Shown here: one piece after another, positions 46,480-55,328 of the stretch
How the letters are laid out: every line of letters begins with the position of its first letter
Numbering within the stretch: the first letter of the stretch is position 1
Source of the DNA: Gammaproteobacteria bacterium UBA2679
Lineage (GTDB): Bacteria; Pseudomonadota; Gammaproteobacteria; Pseudomonadales; Oleiphilaceae
Assembly (NCBI GenBank): GCA_002354735.1
Contig: DEMD01000007.1
Span: 62,001 to 126,000 of the forward strand
Direction of reading: 5' to 3'
DNA length: 64,000 bases
Program-made: the position numbers and the translations under genes
Notes under the pieces: model-generated
The model's database searches: none
Seen by the model: only the letters and a program-made list of their open reading frames with translations
What the model was told of the DNA's origin: nothing

Positions 46480-46506
46480 ACAAGGACCAATACAAGGAGA
46501 GCGCCA

Positions 46507-47415
46507 ATGCGCTTTACGCTCCGGCAGCTCGAAGTCTTTCTCGCTACAGCCCGCCTTGGTAATCTCAGCCAGGCGGCGGAAGCCCTCTCGCTCTCCCAAT
46601 CCGCTGCAAGTGAATCACTGAAGACACTCGAACAACAGTTTGATATCCAGTTGTTCGACCGTACCGGCAAGAAGCTGAGGCTCAACGACCTCGGCACCGT
46701 CCTGAGGCCCAAGGCTCAGGCCTTGCTGGATCGGGCCATCGATCTCGAGCTCGACTTGCAGCATCACCAGGACGCTGGCGGTCTCAATCTTGGCGCAACC
46801 ATGTCGATCGGCAACTACAACGCGATACCCTACCTGGCGCGGTTCGCCGATCTTTATCCAGAGATCTCACCTACCCTCGAAATCGCCAATACCAAACGGA
46901 TCTCCGAAAAACTGATCAACTTCGAGCTTGATGTCGGGCTGATAGAGGGCGAAATAAATCACCCCGAACTGATCATCGAGCCCTGGCAGGACGATGAGCT
47001 CATATTGGTGTGTGGTGCTGAGCATCTGCTGGCCGATGCAGGGCTACACCAGCGGGGAGACTTGCCACCGATTCTGTCGGACGATGAGCTGAGAGACGAA
47101 CAATGGATTCTTCGAGAACAGGGCTCTGGCACCAGACAGACATTCGACCGTGCAATGGCTGGTCTGTTGCCGCAGCTGCATGTGCGTATGGAGCTTCAGC
47201 ATATCGAAGCGATCAAACAGGCCGTGGCGGCGGGGCTTGGTATCTCCTGCCTCTCACGATTATCTGTGCAGGAGATGCTGGACAGTGGTCGCCTCATCGA
47301 ACTGAAAGCGGCGAACCGTAATTTCAGCCGTCAGCTCTTCCTCGTCTGGCACAAGAAGAAATTTCTGAGTGCAGCCATGACCGCGTGGATCGATCTGTGT
47401 CGGGAATCTGCCTGA
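46507..47415 (+). CDS. finR: LysR-family regulator, FinR-like
   Basis: 302 residues. N-terminal HTH RFTLRQLEVFLATARLGNLSQAAEALSLSQSAASESLKTLEQ (residues 2-42, described in part) followed by a periplasmic-binding-type co-inducer domain (about 90-295). AAGGAG lies 7 bases before the ATG. The name rests on the divergent arrangement with fpr; a CysB-group LysR of other function is possible. FinR activates fpr under oxidative stress and sulphur limitation in pseudomonads. Confidence 0.78.
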   Translation: MRFTLRQLEVFLATARLGNLSQAAEALSLSQSAASESLKTLEQQFDIQLFDRTGKKLRLNDLGTVLRPKAQALLDRAIDLELDLQHHQDAGGLNLGATMSIGNYNAIPYLARFADLYPEISPTLEIANTKRISEKLINFELDVGLIEGEINHPELIIEPWQDDELILVCGAEHLLADAGLHQRGDLPPILSDDELRDEQWILREQGSGTRQTFDRAMAGLLPQLHVRMELQHIEAIKQAVAAGLGISCLSRLSVQEMLDSGRLIELKAANRNFSRQLFLVWHKKKFLSAAMTAWIDLCRESA

Positions 47416-47543
47416 GCCTCATTCGACAGGCATACAGCTTGTTTCTAGAATACCCAGATATCGACCAATAATAGATCAGCCTCGTTCAGGCGAATCCAGA
47501 GGATTTCAAGATCACCATACCATCTCGCTCACTGCTTGTTCTA

Positions 47544-48299
47544 ATGGCGTCAGGCTGGCTGTTCGGATCTGCTTTTGCCGGCGCATCCGATGACGTTCGA
47601 ATATCTGGAGCTGACCGTACTGCGGCCCGACCCGATGTATTGCGGGTTACGAGACCAACCAACGCCGATGAGAAGTCGACGGAGTATGTCTGGCAGCTCG
47701 TCAGCGCAGCCTATGCATCGTTGGACATAGCAGTGCTTGCCGTCGACGTGCCGCTTGCGAGGATGTACATCATGGCAGACCAGGGTTCCGCTGACGCCGC
47801 ACTTGCAGGCGTGGCTGAGCAGATCGAGCCGCGTTATACCAATCTGGTACGCGTGCCGGTACCGGTCTTTGATAGTCGCTATCACATCTATGGCTTCGAC
47901 ACAGATCGGCGCATCGATAGCTGGGCAGATCTTGGCAGCAACACAATCGCGGCTATTCGGGGTTTTGATACGATCAAGCGATATCTGCCTCAAGAGCAGA
48001 TTGTTTGGGTAAATTCTGCTGCGCAGTTGCTTGGGCTGCTTGAGCAGAAGCGCGTGTATTACGTGGTGGGGCTTGAGAAGCAGATGGCCGCTGAACTGGC
48101 AAAGACAGTCAGACCGGCATCGAAACGGATCAGACGATTGAACGAAAACGCGCTATATGAGGTGATTCTGTTTCACTATCTCGCGCCGCAGCATGCTTCG
48201 CTAAAAGATGAACTCGCTGAGGCTATAGCCAGTGAAATTCATAAAAGGTCTGACAAAGAAGACCAGCGGTCGGACAACGAGCCCGCAACAGTGGAGTGA
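47544..48299 (+). CDS. Periplasmic substrate-binding-like protein
   Basis: 251 residues with the fold of type-3 solute-binding proteins (VWQLVSAAYASLDIAV, SWADLGSNTIAAIRGFDT, AAQLLGLLEQKRVYYVVG). Substrate unknown; no permease is adjacent. The first ATG gives a truncated signal peptide (MASGWLFGSAFAGA). In frame, 12 more codons follow a stop, with a GAGG, and they would give a normal n-region (KITIPSRSLLVLM), but only rare starts such as ATA or ATC are available there. The true start is therefore uncertain. A sensor-type function is possible. Confidence 0.7.
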   Translation: MASGWLFGSAFAGASDDVRISGADRTAARPDVLRVTRPTNADEKSTEYVWQLVSAAYASLDIAVLAVDVPLARMYIMADQGSADAALAGVAEQIEPRYTNLVRVPVPVFDSRYHIYGFDTDRRIDSWADLGSNTIAAIRGFDTIKRYLPQEQIVWVNSAAQLLGLLEQKRVYYVVGLEKQMAAELAKTVRPASKRIRRLNENALYEVILFHYLAPQHASLKDELAEAIASEIHKRSDKEDQRSDNEPATVE

Positions 48300-48348
48300 A
48301 CCGGGCCGGCGCCGCTGCGCTAGGTCCGGTTCGGGATTGCAGGGTGTC

Positions 48349-48924
48349 TTATTTCTTGCCGAGCATCGCCATTTTGAGGTCTTCCTGAGCTGGCTTGTCT
48401 GACAGCCAGATTCCGAAAACGGCTTCCTTGAACTTCTTGTCAGACTTTACAGTCTGGATGAGTTCTTCGTTCTTGTAGATTTCGATACCGGTACCAGGCA
48501 CGTACACCAGGTCGAATACGTCGTTTTCCTGAATCTCTTCATCGAACGCGCTCATGAACTGATCGATTTCCTTCTGCAGTGGCGCCATGTCGCCGCCTGT
48601 AGAGCTCTCGAAACCTTCCATAGTGGCATCTTTCATTTTTTCACTGGTCACCATGCCTGAAACCATGTGCAGTTTGACAGCCATTGGCTTGTCGGCAGCG
48701 ACGATTGCAGCGCCGTCGTTCATAGACTCAGGCAGGTAGAGACCACCAACGTAGACGTTAAAGAACCACTTTTCACGAATACCGGCGCCGTTCAGGCGAA
48801 GATCGGTACCAGCGGCTTCCATAGTGTCCGGAATTTCAACATTGGCTACAGTTGCAGCTTGTGAAATGGTGCTGACGGACAGTGCAATTGCAGCACCTGC
48901 GATAAGATTTTTGATGGCGTTCAT
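48349..48924 (-). CDS. Chalcone-isomerase-like periplasmic protein
   Basis: 191 residues from MNAIKNLIAGAA, with AAGGGATC upstream; the frame extends further but the signal peptide (MNAIKNLIAGAAIALSVSTISQA) begins there. Core elements of the chalcone-isomerase-like family: GIREKWFFNVYVGGLYLPE and the end LSDKPAQEDLKMAMLG. No plant-type catalysis is implied; the bacterial members have unknown function. A 22-bp palindrome lies 225 bases upstream. Confidence 0.75.
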   Translation of the reverse strand: MNAIKNLIAGAAIALSVSTISQAATVANVEIPDTMEAAGTDLRLNGAGIREKWFFNVYVGGLYLPESMNDGAAIVAADKPMAVKLHMVSGMVTSEKMKDATMEGFESSTGGDMAPLQKEIDQFMSAFDEEIQENDVFDLVYVPGTGIEIYKNEELIQTVKSDKKFKEAVFGIWLSDKPAQEDLKMAMLGKK

Positions 48925-49148
48925 TCTTTGATCCCTTCGTGATGAATATTTATTAGAGTTGAGCCTGCTCGTGTCTGAGTAGCTTTCTTCCCAGCTTCCG
49001 CATTGTTCAACCAACCAATGATGGGCGACCCTCTCCAGTTCTCTGACTGCATTCAGGTCCCGGCCAGTCTGCGGCGCGCTCCGCAGTGTAACAAGATGTT
49101 ATGCGGTGAAATGCAGAGCAGTTCTCACTCCCGCCATGGTCGAGGGGA

Positions 49149-49170
49149 CGATAAAAGTCGACTTTTATCG
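49149..49170. repeat. 22-bp perfect palindrome
   Basis: CGATAAAAGTC followed at once by its exact reverse complement, centred on GTCGAC between 49159 and 49160. It lies in the intergenic region shared by the chalcone-isomerase-like gene (225 bases away) and the small lipoprotein (119 bases away). It could be an operator or an extended hairpin; there is no T-run. Confidence 0.8.
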
Positions 49171-49288
49171 ATCTACTGCTGCAGATGTGGCGTAAGATAC
49201 CCGGGAGACACACCGGATTCAGCACACTGCATGCGCCGGCGGAGAGTTCTCAAGTTGTAAACAAATTATAGTAATGGAGCATACAAGC

Positions 49289-49495
49289 ATGGAAATCTCT
49301 AAGGTAATGGCCAGGTTCATGACGCTTTTGACTGCTGCAGTCTTCACAGTCGGCCTTAGCGCCTGTGATACAGACGGCCCTGCAGAAAATGCCGGCGAGA
49401 GCATGGACAATGCAGCCACTGATACAGGCAATGCGATCGAAGATGCCTGTGAGAACGTCAAGGAAGGTGCGGGCGCAGACGATACAGACTGCTGA
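49289..49495 (+). CDS. Small entericidin-like lipoprotein
   Basis: 68 residues. The signal peptide ends at LSAC, giving a lipoprotein lipobox (about residue 26). The mature part (DTDGPAENAGESMDNAATDTGNAIEDAC in part) is acidic with two more Cys, resembling small entericidin-like lipoproteins. ATG at 49289 is chosen because GGAG lies about 10 bases before it; an in-frame ATG at 49274 has none. Followed by a strong hairpin. Confidence 0.7.
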   Translation: MEISKVMARFMTLLTAAVFTVGLSACDTDGPAENAGESMDNAATDTGNAIEDACENVKEGAGADDTDC

Positions 49496-49502
49496 TTTCG
49501 CT

Positions 49503-49531
49503 GGCGTGAGCGTCCTCGTGGACCTCACGCC
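49503..49531. terminator. Strong hairpin after the lipoprotein gene
   Basis: GGCGTGAG pairs with CTCACGCC and, after one unpaired C, GTCC pairs with GGAC around TCGT. Followed by GCTTCTC, only a short T-rich tail. Probably terminates the lipoprotein transcript. Confidence 0.55.
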
Positions 49532-49575
49532 GCTTCTCGCGTGCCAGGCCAGGCACAGTCAAAGTTAGGCCCCTC

Positions 49576-50481
49576 ATGAACATCAACATCGCCCCCCTGA
49601 AGATAATCAGAGAGCAGATCGAAGCCTTCACTACCAGTTTTATCGCCGTACTTCCCAATCTTCTCGCCGCCGTTCTATTTCTCGTTGTGGTCTGGCTTGC
49701 CAACAAGCTGATCGGTTCAATCTACAGCCGTGTGCTCGCCCGCACCCACATGCGCTCATCTCTGAAGGCTGCCCTGCAGTCGCTCGTAAGCGTGGCGGTA
49801 TGGACCTTTGGCCTCCTGATAGCCGCGACTATAGCCATGCCCGGACTAACGCCGACAAAGCTGCTTGCCGGTCTCGGCCTTGGATCGATAGCGATCGGTC
49901 TGGCCTTCAAAGATATCTTCGAGAACTTTCTGGCAGGCATACTCATATTACTGCGGGAGCCAATGCGAATCGGTGACTATATCGAGGTGGAAGGGATCAG
50001 TGGTGAAGTCAAGAAGATCACGCTACGCGATACCTATCTGCGTCAGGTCGACGGTGATTTGATACTTCTGCCAAATTCCGTGCTGTACAAGAACGCGGTC
50101 TCCGTCCATACCGATTGGGACCGAAAACGGGTCACCATCATCGTAGGTATCGCTTACGATGAAGATGTTGCCGAAGGTCGCCGTGTCATTGAAGCTGCAT
50201 TGAAAGACCTGGATACGGTTGATCAGCAGCGGCCTGTCGAAATTTTCGCCCAGGCGTTCAATTCCAGCAGCATAGATTTTGAAGTGACTTGGTGGACAGG
50301 CTCAAGGCCTGTGGAAATACGCCGTTCGAAGGACAAGGTGGTAGAGGCTGTCAAGACTGCGCTTGACGAAGCGGGCATTGAGATTCCGTTTCCTTACCGC
50401 ACACTCACCTTCAAGGATCCGTTGGCCCTTCGAAGTAGTAGCAACGATGAAGATCCCTCGCAAGGTGTCGAAAATACCTGA
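49576..50481 (+). CDS. MscS-family mechanosensitive channel
   Basis: 301 residues, three N-terminal helices and a cytosolic cage. The pore helix is LLAGLGLGSIAIGLAFKDIFENFLAG (in part; about 95-120), followed by RIGDYIEVEGISGEVKKITLRDT and PNSVLYKNAVSV of the beta domain. It releases osmolytes on hypo-osmotic shock. Starts 80 bases after the lipoprotein stop and ends at a bidirectional terminator facing rpoS. Confidence 0.9.
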   Translation: MNINIAPLKIIREQIEAFTTSFIAVLPNLLAAVLFLVVVWLANKLIGSIYSRVLARTHMRSSLKAALQSLVSVAVWTFGLLIAATIAMPGLTPTKLLAGLGLGSIAIGLAFKDIFENFLAGILILLREPMRIGDYIEVEGISGEVKKITLRDTYLRQVDGDLILLPNSVLYKNAVSVHTDWDRKRVTIIVGIAYDEDVAEGRRVIEAALKDLDTVDQQRPVEIFAQAFNSSSIDFEVTWWTGSRPVEIRRSKDKVVEAVKTALDEAGIEIPFPYRTLTFKDPLALRSSSNDEDPSQGVENT

Positions 50482-50512
50482 TCCGTCGGATCATCGAAAG
50501 AACCGCAGTCAT

Positions 50513-50542
50513 AAAAAAGCCCGGCAACTTGCCGGGCTTTTT
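50513..50542. terminator. Rho-independent terminator shared by mscS and rpoS
   Basis: A-run, GCCCGGC pairing with GCCGGGC around AACTT, and a T-run on the plus side. The A-run gives T on the minus strand, so it works in both directions. Confidence 0.92.
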
Positions 50543-50582
50543 GCTGGCGCCTGAGAAGCGCCTCGAGAGATAGTGCTGAAAT

Positions 50583-51605
50583 TTAGCCGAACAGCGTCTC
50601 GCCGGACAGACCTTCCTTCTCCATGAGTTCACGCATTCTCTTCAACGCCTCAACCTGGATCTGACGAACGCGCTCACGGGTCAGGCCAATTTCCTGACCA
50701 ACTTCTTCCAGTGTGCTCATCGGATAGCCTCTGAGACCGAAGCGACGAGAGATGACTTCCTGCTGCTTGTCGGTCAGCTCGTCGAGCCAGCGGTCCAGGC
50801 AGGAATTCATGTCGTTGTCCTGGAGCACCTGCGCAGGGTCTGCACTGCCTTCATCAGCAACGGTGTCGAGCAACGATTTATCTGCATTGCCCGCCAATGG
50901 CGAGTCAACGGAAGTGACACGCTCATTCAAACCCAGCATGCGCTTGACGTCCTTCACAGGGCGTTCGAGCAGCTCGGCGATGTCTTCAGCCGTGGGCTCA
51001 TGATCCAGCTTCTGAGTCAGCTCTCTTGCGGCTCTGAGATAGACATTGAGTTCTTTCACAACATGAATCGGCAGACGGATGGTGCGGGTCTGGTTCATGA
51101 TGGCGCGCTCGATGGTCTGACGAATCCACCAGGTCGCGTAGGTAGAGAAACGGAAGCCGCGCTCTGGATCGAACTTCTCGACCGCACGGATCAGACCAAG
51201 ATTACCTTCCTCGATGAGGTCCAGCAGGGTCAGGCCGCGGTTAACATAACGCCGCGCGATCTTCACCACCAGACGGAGGTTGCTTTCTATCATCCGCTTA
51301 CGACCGCGCTCATCACCCTTGCGGGCCAGACGGGCGAAATGCACTTCTTCTTCGGGCGTTAGTAGTGGAGAGAAACCAATCTCATTGAGATAGATCTGAG
51401 TTGCATCCAGGTTCCGATAGGATTGTCCATCGGCCAGCTTGAAACGGCCAGAGTTCTTCAGTTCATCAAAAGAATCGTCGTCGCTATCGTCGTCAAGGCT
51501 ATCCTGCGCATCATATCCTGCATCCATGTCGTCCTGCTTCTCAGCAGTTTCATAATCGAACGCATTGTCTTCTGCATATGCTTTTGCGTTAGCTGCCATT
51601 GTCAT
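50583..51605 (-). CDS. rpoS: RNA polymerase sigma factor RpoS
   Basis: 340 residues. Region 1.2 starts at [21 protein letters not shown] (in part; about 66), region 2 holds [28 protein letters not shown] (in part), and region 4.2 ends [20 protein letters not shown]. The N-terminal about 60 residues are unusually acidic ([11 protein letters not shown]). It is the general-stress and stationary-phase sigma. ATG 51605 follows AGGTTGGA. It is downstream of nlpD as in E. coli and pseudomonads, where rpoS promoters often sit inside nlpD. Confidence 0.96.
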   Translation of the reverse strand: MTMAANAKAYAEDNAFDYETAEKQDDMDAGYDAQDSLDDDSDDDSFDELKNSGRFKLADGQSYRNLDATQIYLNEIGFSPLLTPEEEVHFARLARKGDERGRKRMIESNLRLVVKIARRYVNRGLTLLDLIEEGNLGLIRAVEKFDPERGFRFSTYATWWIRQTIERAIMNQTRTIRLPIHVVKELNVYLRAARELTQKLDHEPTAEDIAELLERPVKDVKRMLGLNERVTSVDSPLAGNADKSLLDTVADEGSADPAQVLQDNDMNSCLDRWLDELTDKQQEVISRRFGLRGYPMSTLEEVGQEIGLTRERVRQIQVEALKRMRELMEKEGLSGETLFG

Positions 51606-51781
51606 TCCAACCTTTTCTGTCTGCCCCGGCGTCCCGAATCAGGAACCGCCACCGGCTTGCGCTGCTGTTGATGTGCTGCTGGGCGCTCTTTGTCGCCTAT
51701 CGCGTACACACTCATTTTTTTCAAATCATTCAGTCTTCGCGCACAAGGATCATTCTCTGATGTCTCACAGGGATCACCTGT

Positions 51782-52552
51782 TCAACGTTTCGGCAGATAA
51801 CCCTTCGGGTCAACCGGGACGCCTCGCTTGCGTACTTCAAAGTGCAGCTTGACGCGGTTGGTTCCGGATGACCCCATCTCAGCGATGGGATCGCCTGCCT
51901 TCACTGTGCCACCCTCAGCAACCAGTATCTTGCTGTTATGAGCGTAGGCACTCAGAAACTCTTCATTGTGCGTTATGATCACGAGCCGCCCGTAGCCTAG
52001 TAACCCGCTGCCTGCGTAGACCACTTCGCCCGCTGCAGCGGCGACTATCGGATCGCCTTCCTTGCCTGCTATGTCGATACCTTTGCTGCCATAGCCTGCA
52101 TTGCTGAAACCTTCAATAATTGGGCCAGCGTGAGGCCACCTCCACACAGAGGGTGCTTTACCAGTATGTTTGGTAATCGGTGCTTTGGCGGTTTGTGTCT
52201 TTTTGTTACTGGCAGTGGAAACAGGACCTTGCGGAGCCTTTTTAACAGGCGGTTGAGCGCGGGGTCTGGCGGGCGGTGCAGAAGCTGGACGCCATGCGCC
52301 GGTATCTTCGAGCGTTATGAGTTGATTGGGATAGACCCGGTAAGGTGGCGCAATATCGTTTTCTGCTGCGAGTTCGCGAAAATCGCGACCATAGCGCCAG
52401 GCAATTGAGTGCAAGGATTCACCAGGCTGAACACGGTGGGAACCCCAACGGACCGGCGGGTTGAAGCTCGGATCCTGATAGATATCAGGCGAGGTACAGG
52501 AAAGCAGCGCAAGCCCGAGAACGCATAGAACAAGGCGTAGCGGCCTAGACAT
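51782..52552 (-). CDS. nlpD: NlpD-like LysM and M23 lipoprotein
   Basis: 256 residues. Lipoprotein signal with ALLSC lipobox (Cys near 19), one LysM (HRVQPGESLHSIAWRYG, about 39-80), a Pro/Lys-rich linker and a C-terminal M23 domain (about 145-256). The HxH motif of active LytM enzymes reads KLHFE, and the first His site reads NAGYGSKGIDIAG, so the domain is likely degenerate, an amidase activator as in E. coli NlpD. A 24-codon ORF just upstream overlaps its start by 8 bases. Confidence 0.9.
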   Translation of the reverse strand: MSRPLRLVLCVLGLALLSCTSPDIYQDPSFNPPVRWGSHRVQPGESLHSIAWRYGRDFRELAAENDIAPPYRVYPNQLITLEDTGAWRPASAPPARPRAQPPVKKAPQGPVSTASNKKTQTAKAPITKHTGKAPSVWRWPHAGPIIEGFSNAGYGSKGIDIAGKEGDPIVAAAAGEVVYAGSGLLGYGRLVIITHNEEFLSAYAHNSKILVAEGGTVKAGDPIAEMGSSGTNRVKLHFEVRKRGVPVDPKGYLPKR

Positions 52553-52619
52553 CTATACCTACTGCGGCTGTGCCGCGGACAGCACCCTCCGAAGTCACAA
52601 ACCAGTTAGCACACTTCAT
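52545..52619 (-). CDS. Putative 24-residue leader ORF coupled to nlpD
   Basis: ATG at 52619 is preceded by GGAGAACTGGC, a good ribosome site; the frame ends with a TAG inside ATGTCTAG, where the ATG is the nlpD start. The peptide begins MKCANWFVTSEG and is soluble with no signal. Such overlap suggests translational coupling or a regulatory leader peptide. Not recognised; conservation is unknown. Confidence 0.4.
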   Translation of the reverse strand: MKCANWFVTSEGAVRGTAAVGIDV

Positions 52620-52919
52620 GCCAGTTCTCCTATACACACAGTTACAAAGAAGCCAGAAAAAAGTGGTTTTTGATAGTTCAACCGCAGCTTTTGATAACCA
52701 AAATGGAGCCGAAAATACCTTTTATATAGCTAAATAGCGTAAAGAATCTGTAGAACGCGGCTCTAAGTAACTAATAAGCCGACATATTCTGAATTGTTCT
52801 AGTCGCACAAACGCTTTGCAACCTGATTTCATTGCTACCGCCAGTAACGCTGCTGAGAGGAGCGGTAACACTAGGCCCCGCTCAGTTGACACAATCTTCA
52901 AAGAATAGCCGATAAGCGG
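52620..52919. other. AT-rich intergenic region between DUF368 and nlpD
   Basis: 300 bases without a convincing gene. The stretch 52650-52800 is much richer in A and T than its surroundings, so a promoter for the leader-nlpD-rpoS unit probably lies here. I found no clear -35/-10 pair, tRNA or palindrome. Confidence 0.5.
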
Positions 52920-53837
52920 CTAATTTAGTTGGTCAGGCGCCTTGAACCTGTTCAGTACGACGATGAGCACAACCCCAGCCAGAGATAGTAGAAGCACCGC
53001 TAATACTTGCGGATCAAGTCCGCTTGCTTCGGCAAATTCGGCGGGACCTACGTTGATTTGCACCAGCGGGGTCTCCTCGCCATGGCTGTTAGTGCGATAA
53101 CTCACGGTCTCTTTCCATGGCCAGACCTTGTTGAGCGCGCCGAGCATCAGACCAGTCAGCGCTACCATGAGCATGGTGTAATAGCGCGCCATGAGATAGC
53201 TCAAGACTCGCGAAAATAGCAGAAGGCCCACTACGCAGCCCGCCGCAAATACGCCGAGAATTTCAAAATCAAAAGTCTTTATGGCGTCCATGATTGGTGG
53301 ATAAAGACCAAACATCAGCAGCAGAAAGCTGCCTGACAGCCCCGGTAGAATCATCGCTGATATGGCTACCACACCGCCTACGAACAAATTGAGAACATTC
53401 GGCTCAATACTGACGGGGGTCAGGTCTGTGATGAGCCAGGCGATCACCGCAGAAGCCAGCAGAACCACCCAGTGGACCGGTTTGATGGTTCCAGCCACTC
53501 GCAAAATGAAGATGGCGGAACCCAGGATGAGGCCGAAGAAGAATCCCCAAAGGAGGTGGGGATAGGTCGCCAGCAGATGTGAAATCAGACTGGCGAGCAG
53601 CACGATACTGGTTAACACACCGCTGAAAAGTGCGAGCAAAAAGGCGCCATCCATTCGCCGCCACACCGCAGCAAATCCCTCTGTACGAAACAGCGGCCAC
53701 AGCGCTGGGCCTATGCTGCTGAGCGCAATGAGAAGTCTCTGGTAAATCCCTGTAATAAAAGCAATTGTCCCTCCGGATACGCCCGGTATGACATCTGCGG
53801 CACCCATTGCCATTCCTTTCAGAAACGTCACTATCAT
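52920..53837 (-). CDS. DUF368 family membrane protein, putative undecaprenyl-phosphate translocase
   Basis: 305 residues from the ATG at 53837 (a TTG precedes it), with eight or nine membrane helices. The DUF368 motif MGAADVIPGVSGGTIAFITG near the N-terminus, and a second GPG/S-type repeat, MILPGLSGSFLLLMFGLY (about 165-182), are present. DUF368 (PopT) and DedA proteins have been shown to flip undecaprenyl phosphate across the inner membrane, so that role is inferred by family. The start overlaps the pcm stop (TGATG). Its insertion between pcm and nlpD is not the usual Pseudomonas order. Confidence 0.88.
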   Translation of the reverse strand: MIVTFLKGMAMGAADVIPGVSGGTIAFITGIYQRLLIALSSIGPALWPLFRTEGFAAVWRRMDGAFLLALFSGVLTSIVLLASLISHLLATYPHLLWGFFFGLILGSAIFILRVAGTIKPVHWVVLLASAVIAWLITDLTPVSIEPNVLNLFVGGVVAISAMILPGLSGSFLLLMFGLYPPIMDAIKTFDFEILGVFAAGCVVGLLLFSRVLSYLMARYYTMLMVALTGLMLGALNKVWPWKETVSYRTNSHGEETPLVQINVGPAEFAEASGLDPQVLAVLLLSLAGVVLIVVLNRFKAPDQLN

Positions 53838-54580
53838 CAACTTCCCACCAAGCCACTCAATAAAGGTACAAATCGAACTTCTTCTATTCTGGTCGTCACG
53901 AACTCTCCATCCTGTCGACGAATTGTCGTCAGATGCTGACGCTCTTCACCTACTGGCAGGATGAGCGTGCCACCCTCGATTAACTGGTCCAGCAGGGGCT
54001 GGGGTACAGCGCCTGGCGCTGCAGTGGCAATGATCACATCAAAGCGCTGTCTACGATCCGGCCAACCGAGCATTCCATCGGCGAGCTGGCAGTGAATGTT
54101 ATTCAGCTCCAGTCTTCTGAAGCGATCCTGCGCCTGCGCAAGTAGCCCCGAGATACGTTCGACGCTGTAGACGGTCTCGCAGCATTGCGCCAGCACAGCG
54201 GTCTGATAGCCTGAGCCAGTGCCTATCTCCAGCACCTTGCGGCGACGCGGTGATACCGTGTCAGAGACTTCGCTCGCTGCGGTTTCACGAATTGCGCTGA
54301 CTACGAGCTGTGTCATTCTCGCAACAATGTAAGGCTGACTCAGGGTCTGGTTGTAGCCTATCGGTAGCGAGGCATCCTCATAGGCACGATGAGACAGCGC
54401 CTCATCAACGAAAATATGGCGAGGCACTTCTGCCATCGCTGCAAGAACGACTGGGTCGGCTATACCCTTGTCTCTGAGTCGTCCAATCAAACGCTGGCGG
54501 GTTCTCAGAGACGTCATCCCGATGCCATTGAAGTTTTCCCGCGCAGTCTTCGCGGGGCCGCGCTTTGTAGGCTCAGTCAT
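53837..54580 (-). CDS. pcm: Protein-L-isoaspartate O-methyltransferase
   Basis: About 247 residues from the ATG at 54580. SAM motif I is [17 protein letters not shown] (about 105-121); the Pcm motifs [10 protein letters not shown] and [16 protein letters not shown] lie in the N-terminal half. It repairs isoaspartyl damage. The E. coli-length protein would start at [10 protein letters not shown] (54517); the extra 21 residues may be real since ATG 54580 overlaps the surE end by 8 bases. Both starts lack strong ribosome sites. Confidence 0.9.
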   Translation of the reverse strand: MTEPTKRGPAKTARENFNGIGMTSLRTRQRLIGRLRDKGIADPVVLAAMAEVPRHIFVDEALSHRAYEDASLPIGYNQTLSQPYIVARMTQLVVSAIRETAASEVSDTVSPRRRKVLEIGTGSGYQTAVLAQCCETVYSVERISGLLAQAQDRFRRLELNNIHCQLADGMLGWPDRRQRFDVIIATAAPGAVPQPLLDQLIEGGTLILPVGEERQHLTTIRRQDGEFVTTRIEEVRFVPLLSGLVGS

Positions 54581-55328
54581 GATCAACGCTGCTTATCCAG
54601 TTCTGAAGGGATTCAAAGGCGTCATGCCGTGTCATGTCCGCATGTATGGGTGTGACGGACACATAGCCGGCCTCGATTGCCGCAAAGTCAGTGCCTTCGC
54701 CTGCATCGTCTCCAGCACCCGCAAGCGCTAGCCAGTAACGTTTGCGGCCACGCGGATCGACGATCTCCTGTGGCTCTCCACCCTTTGCCCGGTGACCTAG
54801 CCTGGTAATACGAATCCCTCTCAGGTCGTGAAAGGGAACGTCGGGGACGTTAATATTGAGCACAGTTCGTGGCGGCACCGAGAGACTCTTCGGGCTCTCG
54901 AGCAATTGACGAACCACTCGCGCGGCGGTGTCGAAATGATTGTTCCCTGCATTGACCAGGGAAATCGCAATTGCCGGATAGGTCAGAAAGCGGCCTTCCA
55001 TGGCAGCCGCAACCGTGCCGGAATACAGCACATCATCACCAAGGTTCGCATGCGTGTTGATACCGGAAACCACTCTGTCGGCTTCGAAGCCGAAGCGAGC
55101 ACTCAGTCCTAGATGCACGCAGTCGGTAGGTGTGCCATCTACCCACATGAACCCGTTGGCTGCCTGTTGCAGCATCAGAGGGCGATTCAGCGTGAGCGAG
55201 TTACTGGCACCGCTATGATCACGCTCCGGTGCAATAACACGAATTTCGCCGAGGTCTTCGAGCGCTTCGGCCATCGCCGCGAGGCCAGCGGCGTAAACGC
55301 CATCATCATTGGATAGAAGTAGTTTCAT
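54573..55328 (-). CDS. surE: 5'/3'-nucleotidase SurE
   Basis: 251 residues from [10 protein letters not shown] (metal-binding NDD at residues 7-9), with [11 protein letters not shown] and NINVPD further on. It dephosphorylates nucleoside monophosphates and is a stationary-phase survival protein. The start at 55328 is by family match; ATG 55343 is in frame. It overlaps the truD end by 23 bases. Part of the truD-surE-pcm unit. Confidence 0.94.
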   Translation of the reverse strand: MKLLLSNDDGVYAAGLAAMAEALEDLGEIRVIAPERDHSGASNSLTLNRPLMLQQAANGFMWVDGTPTDCVHLGLSARFGFEADRVVSGINTHANLGDDVLYSGTVAAAMEGRFLTYPAIAISLVNAGNNHFDTAARVVRQLLESPKSLSVPPRTVLNINVPDVPFHDLRGIRITRLGHRAKGGEPQEIVDPRGRKRYWLALAGAGDDAGEGTDFAAIEAGYVSVTPIHADMTRHDAFESLQNWISSVDHD

